Notes under the pieces: generated by a model
What the model was told of the DNA's origin: nothing
The model's database searches: none
What the model saw: only the letters and a program-made list of their open reading frames with translations
In this document: piece after piece, positions 1 to 8,799 of the stretch
How positions within the stretch are numbered: the stretch's first letter is position 1
How the letters are laid out: each line of letters opens with the position of its first letter
From: Eudoraea adriatica DSM 19308
GTDB lineage: Bacteria; Bacteroidota; Bacteroidia; Flavobacteriales; Flavobacteriaceae
Assembly (NCBI RefSeq): GCF_000382125.1
Contig: NZ_KB907548.1
Coordinates: forward strand, 310,001-374,000
Length of the DNA: 64,000 bases
Direction of reading: 5' to 3'
Program-made: the position numbers and the translations under genes

Positions 1-145
1 TGAATACTAAATGCCAACTTGGCTCAATATCTATTTCAATTTCCTTAAAAAATTTTCGCGTATCATGAGACATCCTATCACTTATACGCTTTAATCTATT
101 GTCTAAAGCCTTGTATCCGAGCTCTTTAATGAAATCCCTTTCCAT
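1..145 (-). CDS. MarR-type regulator, possibly fused to GNAT (N-terminal 48 residues only)
   Basis: A reading frame starts with ATG at 145 on the minus strand and runs off the left edge of the window. The visible part begins MERDFIKELGYKALDNRL and continues with ISDRM, a KEIEID stretch and PSWHLVF, without a stop. This start is typical of Bacteroidota MarR-family winged-helix regulators, several of which carry a C-terminal GNAT acetyltransferase domain. Whether that second domain is present cannot be seen. Two adjacent 10-bp palindromes lie 40-60 bp upstream and are good autoregulatory operator candidates. The family call rests on the N-terminus alone, so confidence is moderate. Confidence 0.6.
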   Translation of the reverse strand, partial: MERDFIKELGYKALDNRLKRISDRMSHDTRKFFKEIEIDIEPSWHLVF

Positions 146-183
146 TTTCAAAGTTTAATAAACCAAATATAGTAAAATATAAT

Positions 184-205
184 TAGTTGACTACATAGTT
201 AACTA
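184..205. promoter_or_regulatory. Two tandem TAGTTnACTA palindromes upstream of the MarR-type gene
   Basis: TAGTTGACTA (184-193) and TAGTTAACTA (196-205) start 12 bp apart, about one helical turn, in front of the divergent-reading MarR-type gene. MarR dimers bind short palindromes and often repress their own gene, so these are plausible operators. The same decamer, TAGTTGACTA, recurs at 33496-33505, and a one-base variant at 45804-45813. Binding is inferred. Confidence 0.4.
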
Positions 206-305
206 AATATATTCCTGGAATACCATTCATGGATCCAAATTAGTTCTACTTCGCAGGACTGCATAAAGGCCCTACCCTACCTGGAAATTTATAATAAGTC
301 GTTGA

Positions 306-1055
306 CTAAAGGGTCTTAATTTTTATATTTCGAAACCAGACATCGGAGAACCAGTCCTGAAGGCCTATATGACCCTTTGTGGCCAAACCAAATTCCGGAA
401 ATACCTTAAAGCTTGAAGCTGCAACCCTTTCCATCCAGGCATCTGTAGTAAAATCTGCCTGTGCCGTTAACTTCCTGTTAAGGTAGAATTCTATTTTTCC
501 ATCGATATGCTTAATGGTTGAAGTATTCCATTGTCCGGCGGGGTTTGTTTCTACAGCATTGAGTTGTGGTGCAAAGCCATAGAGGCAGCCCGAACGTTTG
601 GTCTCAATAGCATAGTCCATATGGCTGGGGTCTAAAAGTTGGTATTCCGGTCCGGTATGCCAGGTAGCAGGTTTGTCAGATTTCTCCTGTACATTGATAA
701 AGATTCCGCTATTGCCACTTTCAGAGAGTTTCCATTCAAAAGTAAGCTCGTAATTTTCGAATTCCATATCGGTTACCAAATCCCCGTGCTGGCCCGTTCC
801 TTCTTTTGAATTGCAGTAAAGCTCACCATTCACAACTTTCCAAACCGATGTTGTATCCGGGTAGTTATACAAATGCCATCCTGCCGTAGTCTTGCCATCA
901 AATAGTAAAGTCCATCCTTCGGATTTTTCTTCATCGGTTAAGTGATTGTGTTCTACTATTCGCTGTGATGCTGTTTTGATATCTGTTTTCTTTTCGCTTT
1001 TGCAAGCTATTACAAGAAAAAGAAGCGTAAAAATGATATAAATCCTGTTGAGCAT
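306..1055 (-). CDS. DUF1080 (3-keto-disaccharide hydrolase-like) lipoprotein
   Basis: A 249-residue exported protein. Residues 1-18 form a lipoprotein signal with lipobox LVIAC (Cys18). The rest is one DUF1080 domain, a concanavalin-like beta-sandwich of the kind found in 3-keto-glycoside hydrolases. Typical elements are FDGKTTAGWHLYN near residue 51, a SGNSGIFINV core strand, WHTGPEYQLLD, and a closing GHIGLQDW segment. Family members act in the periplasm, or lipid-anchored, on 3-keto-glycosides made by Gfo/Idh/MocA-type oxidoreductases; one such oxidoreductase with an export signal lies at 60760-62091. Nothing in this locus fixes the substrate. It stands alone on the minus strand and is unrelated by operon to the second DUF1080 gene at 34443. 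Confidence 0.85.
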   Translation of the reverse strand: MLNRIYIIFTLLFLVIACKSEKKTDIKTASQRIVEHNHLTDEEKSEGWTLLFDGKTTAGWHLYNYPDTTSVWKVVNGELYCNSKEGTGQHGDLVTDMEFENYELTFEWKLSESGNSGIFINVQEKSDKPATWHTGPEYQLLDPSHMDYAIETKRSGCLYGFAPQLNAVETNPAGQWNTSTIKHIDGKIEFYLNRKLTAQADFTTDAWMERVAASSFKVFPEFGLATKGHIGLQDWFSDVWFRNIKIKTL

Positions 1056-1256
1056 AGTTTGAAATCTGATTTATTATATTTCTAAATATACTCAAAATGT
1101 ATACACTTAAGAATGGCTATACAATTAAATAGCGCTGCCCAGGAATTAGTACCGCACCTATCACAGGCAGAGAAATGTTATCAATAGATGAAAATAAGGT
1201 CGGGCTATTTCAATTCCGGAATGATTTTATAAAAGGATGCATAAGTTTAGGCCTGC

Positions 1257-2132
1257 TTACGAAATACCATAGGTTTCTACATTTTTATCAATTTGACGAA
1301 CGAGCCCCTTTAAAAAATTACCAGGGCCAATTTCTGTAAAATCAGTTGCACCATCTTCTATCATGTGGAGTATGGTATGCCTCCACATAACAGGATGTGT
1401 CATTTGATCAATCAAATTTTTCTTGATTAGTTCAATGTCCACACTTGGGCGACCTGCGACATTCTGGTAAATGGGACAAATTGGCTTTTTGAATTCGGTT
1501 TCGTCTATGGCTATTGTAAACTCTTCAATTATGGGTTCCATAAAGGGAGAGTGAAATGCACCACTTACAGGTAAATTTACCACTGCCTTAGCTCCCGGAC
1601 TTAATTTATCACAAGCTTCTTTCAGGGCTTTCTTTTCACCTGAAATAACAACCTGATGTAGTGCATTATAGTTGGCGGGGACCACTACGCCGTCTACGTG
1701 ATCACAGATATCCCTTACAATAACATCGTATAATCCCACTACAACGGCCATCCCTGTATTTTCAACTTCACAGACTTTTTGCATAGCCGAGGCTCGTTTG
1801 GCTATAAGCTTCAGAGCCGATTCAAAATCTAAGGATCCTATAGCGGCTAAAGCTGAAAATTCACCTAAAGAATGCCCTGCTACCATATCTGGTTTAAAAT
1901 CGGACCCCAGGATTTTAGTCAGAATGTATGAATGCAAAAAAATAGCTGGTTGTGCAAACTTTGTTTGTTTCAAATCAGCGGCAGATCCTTTAAACATTAT
2001 ATCAGTGATCGAAAATCCTAAAAGTTGATTAGCTCTACTAAAATATTCCTGAGCCAATTTGGATTTTTCAAACAACTTTTTGCCCATACCCGGAAATTGA
2101 GTGCCCTGACCTGGAAATAAATAAGCATGCAT
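1257..2132 (-). CDS. fabD: ACP S-malonyltransferase FabD
   Basis: Transfers malonyl from malonyl-CoA to acyl carrier protein, the committed step feeding cytosolic fatty-acid elongation. The 291-residue length is normal. The sequence opens with the FPGQGTQFPGMG motif, has the nucleophile elbow GHSLGEFSALA with catalytic Ser88, Arg113 in AKRASAMQ for the malonyl carboxylate, and the partner His194 in SGAFHSPFMEP. GPGNFLKGLV near the C-terminus is also standard. The gene is monocistronic here; the neighbours are not other fab genes, which is common in Bacteroidota. Start ATG at 2132 gives the conserved N-terminus. Confidence 0.97.
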   Translation of the reverse strand: MHAYLFPGQGTQFPGMGKKLFEKSKLAQEYFSRANQLLGFSITDIMFKGSAADLKQTKFAQPAIFLHSYILTKILGSDFKPDMVAGHSLGEFSALAAIGSLDFESALKLIAKRASAMQKVCEVENTGMAVVVGLYDVIVRDICDHVDGVVVPANYNALHQVVISGEKKALKEACDKLSPGAKAVVNLPVSGAFHSPFMEPIIEEFTIAIDETEFKKPICPIYQNVAGRPSVDIELIKKNLIDQMTHPVMWRHTILHMIEDGATDFTEIGPGNFLKGLVRQIDKNVETYGIS

Positions 2133-2553
2133 AATAAAAAAGATTATTTAGATTATTGATAAATCACTTTATAAAAAAAAAAAATTGACAAGAAAAAACT
2201 GTATTATCCATGACCGTAAATTTAGTATTCTTAGTTGCAACTAAATCCAATACCCCACGAATATTCCATTAATTCCTAACTTCTGATTATAAAGAAACTA
2301 TATTTTCTTACAAATTTTGTTTAAAAACGATAATATTCAAGTTTAAAGGTTATATGTCCATTTACACAGTAATTTTCCCTAATAATTTGGCCTGCAATGC
2401 TTTTACCTCTCCTTAACTCCTGCTCTTCTCCTTCTAACTGGCTGTATTATTTCAAAGTCTCATCCACATCCAAAGTATGCTTTCAGATAGTCTGAGGCAC
2501 AAAAAAACCAGTATACATGTATACTGGCATTGTATTGAAATAAATTTATCTTT
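2133..2553. other. Intergenic region between adh and fabD
   Basis: No convincing gene. It holds the leader of fabD, including a run of A/T at 2171-2183, a 14-bp perfect palindrome TTAGTTGCAACTAA at 2231-2244 that could be an operator about 100 bp upstream of fabD, and the terminator of the dehydrogenase at 2508-2527. The pyrimidine-rich stretch 2401-2450 has no reading frame of note. Confidence 0.5.
2508..2527 (-). terminator. Rho-independent terminator of the alcohol dehydrogenase gene
   Basis: A 20-bp perfect palindrome, CCAGTATACATGTATACTGG, lies 27 bp past the stop of the minus-strand dehydrogenase gene. Read on the minus strand it is followed directly by seven Ts. Confidence 0.75.
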
Positions 2554-3609
2554 TTAGTTTTTCAGGGATTTCATATCAATTACGAAGCGATATTTTACAT
2601 CGCTCTTCAACATCCGTTCATAGGCAGTATTTATGTCCTGCATATTAATCACTTCGATGTCTGAAATAATATTATGTTTCCCACAGAAATCCAGTAGCTC
2701 CTGAGTTTCCGCTATGCCTCCAATAAGGGATCCAGCTACTGATTTGCGTCCCATAATAAGCGGCACCGTTACCAGCATTGGATCCAATGGCCCTAAATAG
2801 CCTACAACAACCAGGGTACCATTAGTGTTCAATGTGCCTACGTACGGATTTAAATCGTGTTCATAAGGAACCGTGTCAATAATAAGATCAAAACGCCCCA
2901 TAGCACCCTCCATTTGAGACTCGTCAGTTGAAATAATTACTTCATCTGCGCCTAAAGCTTTTGCATCATCTGTTTTATTGGTTGATCTGGAAAATAAGGT
3001 AACATGAGCTCCTAATGCATCTGCCAATTTAATGGCCATATGACCCAGGCCACCCAAACCAACAACAGCCACTTTACTGTCTTTACCAACATTCCAGTGC
3101 CGCAGAGGTGACCAGGTAGTAATACCTGCACATAATACCGGCGCAATACCTGCTAAATCCAGATTTTCAGGTATGCTTAAAACAAAAGCTTCGTCAACTA
3201 CAATCGTTTCGGAATACCCTCCATGGGTATTTGTCTCTAAATGTTTGTCGTAGCCTCCATACGTTCCAACCCATTCCGGACAGTATTGTTCCAAATCGTT
3301 TTTACAATTATTACAGCTTCTGCAGGAATCCACCAAACATCCTACCGCAACTAAATCACCTTCTTTATACTGCTTTACATCTTTCCCTACTTTTAATACC
3401 TTCCCTACTATTTCATGTCCCGGGACTACAGGGTACTGGGTCATACCCCAGTCATTGCGGGCAAAATGCAAATCAGAATGACAAACGCCACAATAAAGAA
3501 TATCTATTTCAACATCTTTTGCAGTCACTTCCCTCCTATTAATATCCAGTTGTTTTAAATCTGCATCTGCAGCTACTGTTCCATAGGCTTTAATATTTTT
3601 TACCTTCAT
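2554..3609 (-). CDS. Zinc-dependent NADP(H) alcohol/aldehyde dehydrogenase (YahK/CAD type)
   Basis: A 351-residue medium-chain dehydrogenase of the cinnamyl-alcohol-dehydrogenase branch, which usually reduces aldehydes to alcohols with NADPH in the cytosol. Catalytic zinc ligands are Cys40 (CGVCHSDLH), His65 with Glu66 (PGHE) and Cys160 (PVLCAG). The structural zinc lobe is complete (Cys96, Cys99, Cys102, Cys110). The Rossmann motif GLGGLGH is at 184-190, and SRSTNK after the second strand fits NADP preference. It is transcribed alone, with a palindromic terminator just behind it. Substrate range cannot be deduced. Two other zinc dehydrogenases in the window (35997 and 39969) belong to different subgroups. 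Confidence 0.9.
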   Translation of the reverse strand: MKVKNIKAYGTVAADADLKQLDINRREVTAKDVEIDILYCGVCHSDLHFARNDWGMTQYPVVPGHEIVGKVLKVGKDVKQYKEGDLVAVGCLVDSCRSCNNCKNDLEQYCPEWVGTYGGYDKHLETNTHGGYSETIVVDEAFVLSIPENLDLAGIAPVLCAGITTWSPLRHWNVGKDSKVAVVGLGGLGHMAIKLADALGAHVTLFSRSTNKTDDAKALGADEVIISTDESQMEGAMGRFDLIIDTVPYEHDLNPYVGTLNTNGTLVVVGYLGPLDPMLVTVPLIMGRKSVAGSLIGGIAETQELLDFCGKHNIISDIEVINMQDINTAYERMLKSDVKYRFVIDMKSLKN

Positions 3610-4063
3610 ATTTTTTTGATTTTTAGCAAATTATTTGATAACTCATTTACGGGTTTAAACCATGATGGTAAATTACAAAAAGTGGCATAAAAAAGCAGTA
3701 ATATAAATCCGGTAAATTTTATTTTTCTTTTTCTGATTTTTAAATTATTTTGTAACAATCAGAATCCTAATGTCTTAGGAAATAAATGAAATCCGGGCTT
3801 AGGCTTACAGGCAACATCTCGCAGAATTAGCATTTCCCTTTCCATCTCCTTATGCAGTTTTGGGATACTACGGGAATGGACTCTGTTTGCAGATTCCAAT
3901 TTTCATTTGCGTTTAGTGTTTTACGAAAGTTTTATCCCAGTGGATACGCACCGCTTAAATCTTGGAATGAATTCAAGGTGTTCTAACAAAATTCTTTATC
4001 TTTATATCTAGCAATTAGCTGCCTTTTTTACTGGAATTTTTAATTAATAAATCATTTGATGTT
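3610..4063. other. Intergenic region upstream of adh and of the EEHP lipoprotein
   Basis: A divergent promoter region of about 450 bp. A possible -7 element TATCTTTA (3997-4004) precedes the plus-strand lipoprotein gene, but I find no good TTG at the expected distance. A 44-codon plus-strand ORF at 3852-3986 is not convincing (see rejected items). Nothing else is visible. Confidence 0.4.
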
Positions 4064-4360
4064 ATGAGCAAATTAAAAGAACTTAAATATGTTACATTGA
4101 TGCTGCTCTTGTTTTGTTTTGTTGGAGCCGGCGCAATTAGCTCTTGCAGGGACCAAAAGAAGAAAGAAAGCACCGAAGAACAAACAGAACAATTTGAGAG
4201 CGAGGAGCATCCTGCTGAAGCCACTTCCGAAAGTGAAGAACATCCCTCAGCAGAAGGCGAAGAGCATCCTAAAAAAGAAGGGGAAGAACACCCCTCTGAA
4301 GAAGGCGAAGAACACCCTGCTAAAGAAGGGGAAGAACATCCGAAGGATACCGTATCATAG
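4064..4360 (+). CDS. Small lipoprotein with EEHP octapeptide repeats
   Basis: A 98-residue protein that I do not recognise as a named family. Residues 1-28 are a lipoprotein signal ending in lipobox AISSC (Cys28). After a short KKKES linker the mature chain is made of six EEHP units; the last four are spaced exactly eight residues apart with consensus EGEEHPxx. It contains no other domain. The mature part is very acidic and carries one His and one Pro per unit, which would fit an extended periplasmic chain that binds divalent metal or cations; this is inference. Repeat units differ by synonymous changes (cat/cac, gaa/gag), so the repeat is maintained at protein level and is not a recent slippage product. 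It converges on the transglutaminase-like gene, 14 bp away. Confidence 0.75.
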   Translation: MSKLKELKYVTLMLLLFCFVGAGAISSCRDQKKKESTEEQTEQFESEEHPAEATSESEEHPSAEGEEHPKKEGEEHPSEEGEEHPAKEGEEHPKDTVS

Positions 4361-4374
4361 CAGATTTCTCAGAT

Positions 4375-5736
4375 TCAGGAGGTTTCTTTCGAAGACTTTC
4401 TTTGAAAAGAGAAAAAAGTTTTAGGAAACGCTGGAGTTATTCCAATTTCCATAACAGGATATGCCAGAAAGTTGATGGGTCCGCTAGATGGACCGGGTTT
4501 TATTAGAAGATCTCGTCCTTTGCTGAATTCTATTCGATTTGCCGGATGCCGGCCAAAATAATAAGTGGCCAGGGCACTGTATTTGTTAGCTTCACTAATA
4601 TCTACAGGCCACCATTTCCCCTCTGCATAAAATTCTGCCCAACAGTGGTAACCATCAATGCCTCCTTCGTCGCGATCTGACGGAATTGATGCTCCCACTG
4701 CAAACCTTGACGGGATTCCTGCAGATCTGGCAAGGGAAATGAAAAGTGAATGAAACTCCGTGCAATTGCCGGTAAGCGCATCGCATGCATAAACGGCATC
4801 GCCAGTACCATACCTTCCAGCCTTAATATAGCGCATATTGTCAATTACATAATCATACAATGCTCTTGCCTGCATGATGGTTCCTTCGCTGTTTTTGGAG
4901 CCAATAATGGAATCTGCCAAAACCTTAAACCGGTCACCCACGGGCATCAGTAAACTGGGGTTAAGATATTTTTCAAGCTCCGAAACATCCGAATAAGGCA
5001 TTTTCTCACGCCTTTGAACATCATAAACAAGTTCCAGTTTCTTTCCACTGTGTTCCGGGGAAAGTTCCATATAAAATATAGAATTACCATAATTTTGTTC
5101 CTCAAGTATCTGATGCTCTGTAGGAGCATTAATAGTGAGTAATTCAACAGTTTGATAATCATCAGTTTGTGGAATAGGAATCCACATTTTTGCCGGCTCT
5201 CTCAGTTCCGGCAGGGTGACTTCATAATGAAATTCAAATTGGTCTTCTCCTTCGATTACCCCAAGCAGATCTGATGTAGCATCTTGAACCGGCATCCTAT
5301 ACCAGGTCTTGTCTTCACGCTGTTTCCAGGTATAAAAAGGTTTTCCGTTAAGCTTGTGCAAAGTAGTTTCTGTAACCGACATACTACCCGGATCGCCATC
5401 CAGGAAGAAATCCACATCGTATACGTCGCCGCTTATATCGGCCAGGTCTACACATGCAAAATGACGCCTGGGGCCTAAATTTGAAAGGTATTCGGTATGT
5501 ACGCGTACCAATTTTAATCTTAATTCCTTCCCTTTTGAAGTCATATTAAAATAGCCGCCTCCTTCTTCTACCTTTTTGGCGATATTGGCTTTTATCCCCT
5601 CTTCTATATCCTTGGTAACCACCTTGGGAATATTGTTTTCCGCAAGTGTTTTAACTTCTTTTTTCTTTTTGGTAGCTGTATTACAGCCCATCAGAATGGC
5701 GAGTATAACCGTAAAAATAATTCTGGGTGCTTTCAT
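4375..5736 (-). CDS. Exported transglutaminase-like lipoprotein
   Basis: A 453-residue lipoprotein from the ATG at 5736. That start was chosen because MKAPRIIFTVILAILMGC is a clean lipoprotein signal (Cys18); the frame is open 27 codons further upstream but without signal character. The C-terminal third is a transglutaminase-like cysteine-protease fold with the triad in TGNCTEFHSLF (Cys), DGYHCWAEFY (His) and WWPVDISEA (Asp). The middle is a beta-rich domain with PAKMWIPIPQTDDYQ, as in other bacterial periplasmic transglutaminase-like proteins. Such proteins are usually peptidases or amidases; substrate unknown. It is followed in the direction of transcription by the convergent EEHP lipoprotein and preceded by the cytochrome gene. 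Confidence 0.85.
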   Translation of the reverse strand: MKAPRIIFTVILAILMGCNTATKKKKEVKTLAENNIPKVVTKDIEEGIKANIAKKVEEGGGYFNMTSKGKELRLKLVRVHTEYLSNLGPRRHFACVDLADISGDVYDVDFFLDGDPGSMSVTETTLHKLNGKPFYTWKQREDKTWYRMPVQDATSDLLGVIEGEDQFEFHYEVTLPELREPAKMWIPIPQTDDYQTVELLTINAPTEHQILEEQNYGNSIFYMELSPEHSGKKLELVYDVQRREKMPYSDVSELEKYLNPSLLMPVGDRFKVLADSIIGSKNSEGTIMQARALYDYVIDNMRYIKAGRYGTGDAVYACDALTGNCTEFHSLFISLARSAGIPSRFAVGASIPSDRDEGGIDGYHCWAEFYAEGKWWPVDISEANKYSALATYYFGRHPANRIEFSKGRDLLIKPGPSSGPINFLAYPVMEIGITPAFPKTFFSFQRKSSKETS

Positions 5737-5894
5737 TCTATAAACTAATAATAGTGGTATGAATTTACAATAATTCATCCGTTCTCCCAATAAATTGGGT
5801 GTCCGCTCACTGATCACTGCTGAAACAGAAGCTTCTGGCTATTGTATTATTGACCATACCTGATGGGGAAGTGTAGCTGAATTCTAAACCTGCT

Positions 5895-6308
5895 TTAATC
5901 GGGATTTATATCATCAACATGCTGCATATAGGTAGCTATGGTTTGTAATTCCTCATCGGATATTTCCTGAAGAAAACCGTCAATATTTGCCTGCATTATG
6001 GCCACTTGTTCGGGAGTTGTGTCAACAATGGGCTTAGCCCTGCCTTTTAAAAATGCAAAGATATCGCCATTTTTGGCTTGGTAGACGTCCATGATTTCTT
6101 TAACAGAGGGTCCAATGGTTGACTTATGGACATCATGGCAGGTAATACAGGTTTTTTCAGAGAATAATCGGTTCCCTAAAAAAATTTGGGATTCCCAACT
6201 CAATTCCCCGCGCTGGGGCATTACGTTGTTTTTTAAAGGTGTTTCCTTCTTATCCGTCTTGCAGCTTAATAACATAAGAAATATAATTAGGAATGACAGT
6301 AAACGCAT
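5895..6308 (-). CDS. Class I cytochrome c lipoprotein
   Basis: A 137-residue lipid-anchored periplasmic haem protein. The signal ends in LMLLSC (Cys16). The single haem-binding motif CITCH is at 54-58 with His58 as proximal ligand; the following HKSTIGPSVKEI matches cytochrome c-551/552-like domains. The likely sixth ligand is the methionine in TYMQHV close to the C-terminus. It could pass electrons between a periplasmic dehydrogenase and a terminal oxidase; no partner gene is adjacent. It lies 158 bp upstream of the transglutaminase-like gene on the same strand. Confidence 0.85.
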   Translation of the reverse strand: MRLLSFLIIFLMLLSCKTDKKETPLKNNVMPQRGELSWESQIFLGNRLFSEKTCITCHDVHKSTIGPSVKEIMDVYQAKNGDIFAFLKGRAKPIVDTTPEQVAIMQANIDGFLQEISDEELQTIATYMQHVDDINPD

Positions 6309-6516
6309 GGGATTTGGATATGAAAATACTCAATTAAAGATAGTAAAAACCTATGTTTTTATCCTTTAATACAGGACAATATATTTCATATATAATAAGA
6401 GATTAGTAATTTCTAGCATAAAACCTTAGTATCGTAACATCCAAAGTTTTCGGATCATAAATATTGGCTATCTTACGGGTCTTTTGAGAACCTTCACGGA
6501 CAACCGAATCTAATCT

Positions 6517-8712
6517 ATGGCAGAAAAGAAGAAGTTTGGCACTTTTGCAGGAGTCTTTACCCCTTCCATACTCACTATTTTAGGTGTTATTATGTATATG
6601 CGTTTGGGCTGGGTAGTTGGTAATGCAGGTCTTTTGGGTGCCATCGTTATAATTATTATTGCCCATATAATCGCAGTTACAACGGGTTTAAGTGTATCCT
6701 CTGTGGCCACAGACAAAAAGATAGGTGCCGGCGGTATTTATTATGTGCTATCCCGAAGTATGGGAATTCCTATTGGCGGCTCAATAGGCATAGCTTTATA
6801 TGTAGGTACAGCCTTGTCCATAGCCCTTTATTTAGTAGGTTTCTCCGAGAGTTTTAATGCGTATTTTGGATTTGGCATGTCTGTGAACGACATCAGGATA
6901 ACAGGAACTATTGCCTTGTTGGCATTAACGGTGATTGCCTTAATAAGTACTTCCCTGGCCCTGAAAGCACAATATTTTATATTGGCAGCCATAGCGGTTT
7001 CACTGGTTGCCATCTTTTCAGGATCATCTGATATTGCACCAGAATCCGTACCGCTTTTTTCAACAGAAGGCGCAGTACCCCTTGAAGTGGTCTTCGCTAT
7101 ATTTTTTCCCGCAGTTACTGGTTTTACCGCGGGTATTGCCATGAGTGGAGATTTAAAAGACCCAAAAAGATCTATTCCCGTAGGGACCTTATCCGCGATT
7201 GGATGTGGTCTTGTAGTCTATCTTGGCCTTGCTGTTTTTATTGCATTTACTATTAATCCGGATGTTCTGAAAACAGATTATAATATTTTAATGAAAATTG
7301 CCCTGTTTGCACCCGCGGTGGTCGCCGGAATTTGGGGAGCAACCCTGTCTTCGGCCTTAGGTGGTATACTTGGGGGGCCAAGGATATTGCAGGCTATGTC
7401 TATGGATAAGGTAACCCCTAAAATATTTGGTAAAGGAAAAGGAACCAATAACGAGCCTGTGAATGCCCTGCTTATGGTTTTTATTATCGCAGAGGCAGGA
7501 ATTCTTATAGGGGAATTAGACATTATTGCCCGTGTGGTCTCCATGTTTTATCTGACTGCCTACGGTTTTATCAATATTTCCTATTACCTGGAAAGTTGGG
7601 CAAACCCGGATTTTCAGCCATCCTTTAAAATTAAACGCTGGATAGGCCTCCTTGGTTTTGTTGCCTGCTTTGCGGTTATGTTTAAGTTGGATATGATTGC
7701 CATGTTAGCTGCATTGGCGATCATCGGGGGACTATATTTTGGTTTGCAACGAAAGGAGGTCAAGCTGCAATCAAACGATGTATGGCGAAGTGTATGGGAA
7801 AATGTGGTTAACAAAGGACTAAAAAAGATAGATGCCAAGGTGGACGAAAATACCAACTGGAATCCAAATATTATTCTCTTTAGCGGCAAAAGTGATCATC
7901 AATATTATTTATTGGAATTATGTAAAACGGTCTCAGGTCGTACCGGAATTGTTACAAATTTTAAGCTTATCCTCGATACAAAAGATGATACCCCTTTAAA
8001 AAAAACGGAACAGGTTGTAAGGGACGAATCCCTTCAGGAACTTGGTATTTTTGGAAGGCAGGTAAAAGTGGATAACATTTATAGTGGTATTACAAATATT
8101 GCCACTGTTTTTGGGTTTTCGGGGGTTGAACCAAATACCATAATGATGGGATGGCCAAAAGGTTTGGAAAATTCTGTAGAATATTCCAAAATGACTGAAA
8201 CCTTGCTGTATTTGGACTATAATTTGTTGTATTTGGATTTTGACAGGAAAACAAAATTTGGAAACTATAGCACTGTAGACCTTTGGTGGCGTGAAACGGA
8301 CAGCAAGAATGCCGAGATGATGTTAAATATTGCACGTTTTATTATTGCTTCACCGAAATGGAACAATACCGTTATCCGGGTTTTGTTTGTGAATAACAAC
8401 AATGTGGAAAGTAACCTGATTCATTCTAAAATAACTAAACTGGTCGAAGATTTAAGGGTTAATGTAGAAATTAGAATTATTAACAATGCTGTAGAACAGG
8501 AAGCGTTTTATACTATAATTGAACAGCAATCTGCGTCCACTGATCTCACCCTGGTGGGAATACCAAATTTTAAAATTGAAAAACAAGCCGAATTCGTATT
8601 AAAAACAAATCAATTGTTTGAAACCATAGGATCTACGCTATTGGTAAAAGCTGCTAATAATTTCAATGAGCTTGATTTGAATCTGAATGAGGCAAATACA
8701 AAGGTTTTGTAA
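6517..8712 (+). CDS. Cation-chloride-cotransporter-like permease (SLC12/APC superfamily)
   Basis: A 731-residue inner-membrane transporter of the amino acid-polyamine-organocation superfamily. The N-terminus carries the CCC/SLC12 signature FGTFAGVFTPSILTILGVIM followed by RLGWVVGNAGLLGA and IGAGGIYY. About twelve membrane segments span residues 25-415, including FPAVTGFTAGIAMSGDLKDP, a conserved loop of the family. The remaining 300 residues form a soluble cytosolic regulatory domain as in eukaryotic CCCs. Bacterial members are little characterised; symport of K+ or Na+ with chloride, or of an amino acid, is possible. The gene is monocistronic. A paralogue of similar length lies at 43540-45732. 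Confidence 0.85.
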   Translation: MAEKKKFGTFAGVFTPSILTILGVIMYMRLGWVVGNAGLLGAIVIIIIAHIIAVTTGLSVSSVATDKKIGAGGIYYVLSRSMGIPIGGSIGIALYVGTALSIALYLVGFSESFNAYFGFGMSVNDIRITGTIALLALTVIALISTSLALKAQYFILAAIAVSLVAIFSGSSDIAPESVPLFSTEGAVPLEVVFAIFFPAVTGFTAGIAMSGDLKDPKRSIPVGTLSAIGCGLVVYLGLAVFIAFTINPDVLKTDYNILMKIALFAPAVVAGIWGATLSSALGGILGGPRILQAMSMDKVTPKIFGKGKGTNNEPVNALLMVFIIAEAGILIGELDIIARVVSMFYLTAYGFINISYYLESWANPDFQPSFKIKRWIGLLGFVACFAVMFKLDMIAMLAALAIIGGLYFGLQRKEVKLQSNDVWRSVWENVVNKGLKKIDAKVDENTNWNPNIILFSGKSDHQYYLLELCKTVSGRTGIVTNFKLILDTKDDTPLKKTEQVVRDESLQELGIFGRQVKVDNIYSGITNIATVFGFSGVEPNTIMMGWPKGLENSVEYSKMTETLLYLDYNLLYLDFDRKTKFGNYSTVDLWWRETDSKNAEMMLNIARFIIASPKWNNTVIRVLFVNNNNVESNLIHSKITKLVEDLRVNVEIRIINNAVEQEAFYTIIEQQSASTDLTLVGIPNFKIEKQAEFVLKTNQLFETIGSTLLVKAANNFNELDLNLNEANTKVL

Positions 8713-8799
8713 GGCTGACTATTATTTGACACTTTTAACCTACTTCAACACATCTTTCAACTCAAAAAATTTATTTAAAGGAAAAGGTGCATTGAAAAA

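Noticed and set aside
3852-3986. A 44-codon plus-strand ORF (MQFWDTTGMDSV...) upstream of the EEHP lipoprotein
   Set aside because: No paralogue, no clear leader or terminator, unremarkable composition; it may arise by chance in DNA of this base composition.
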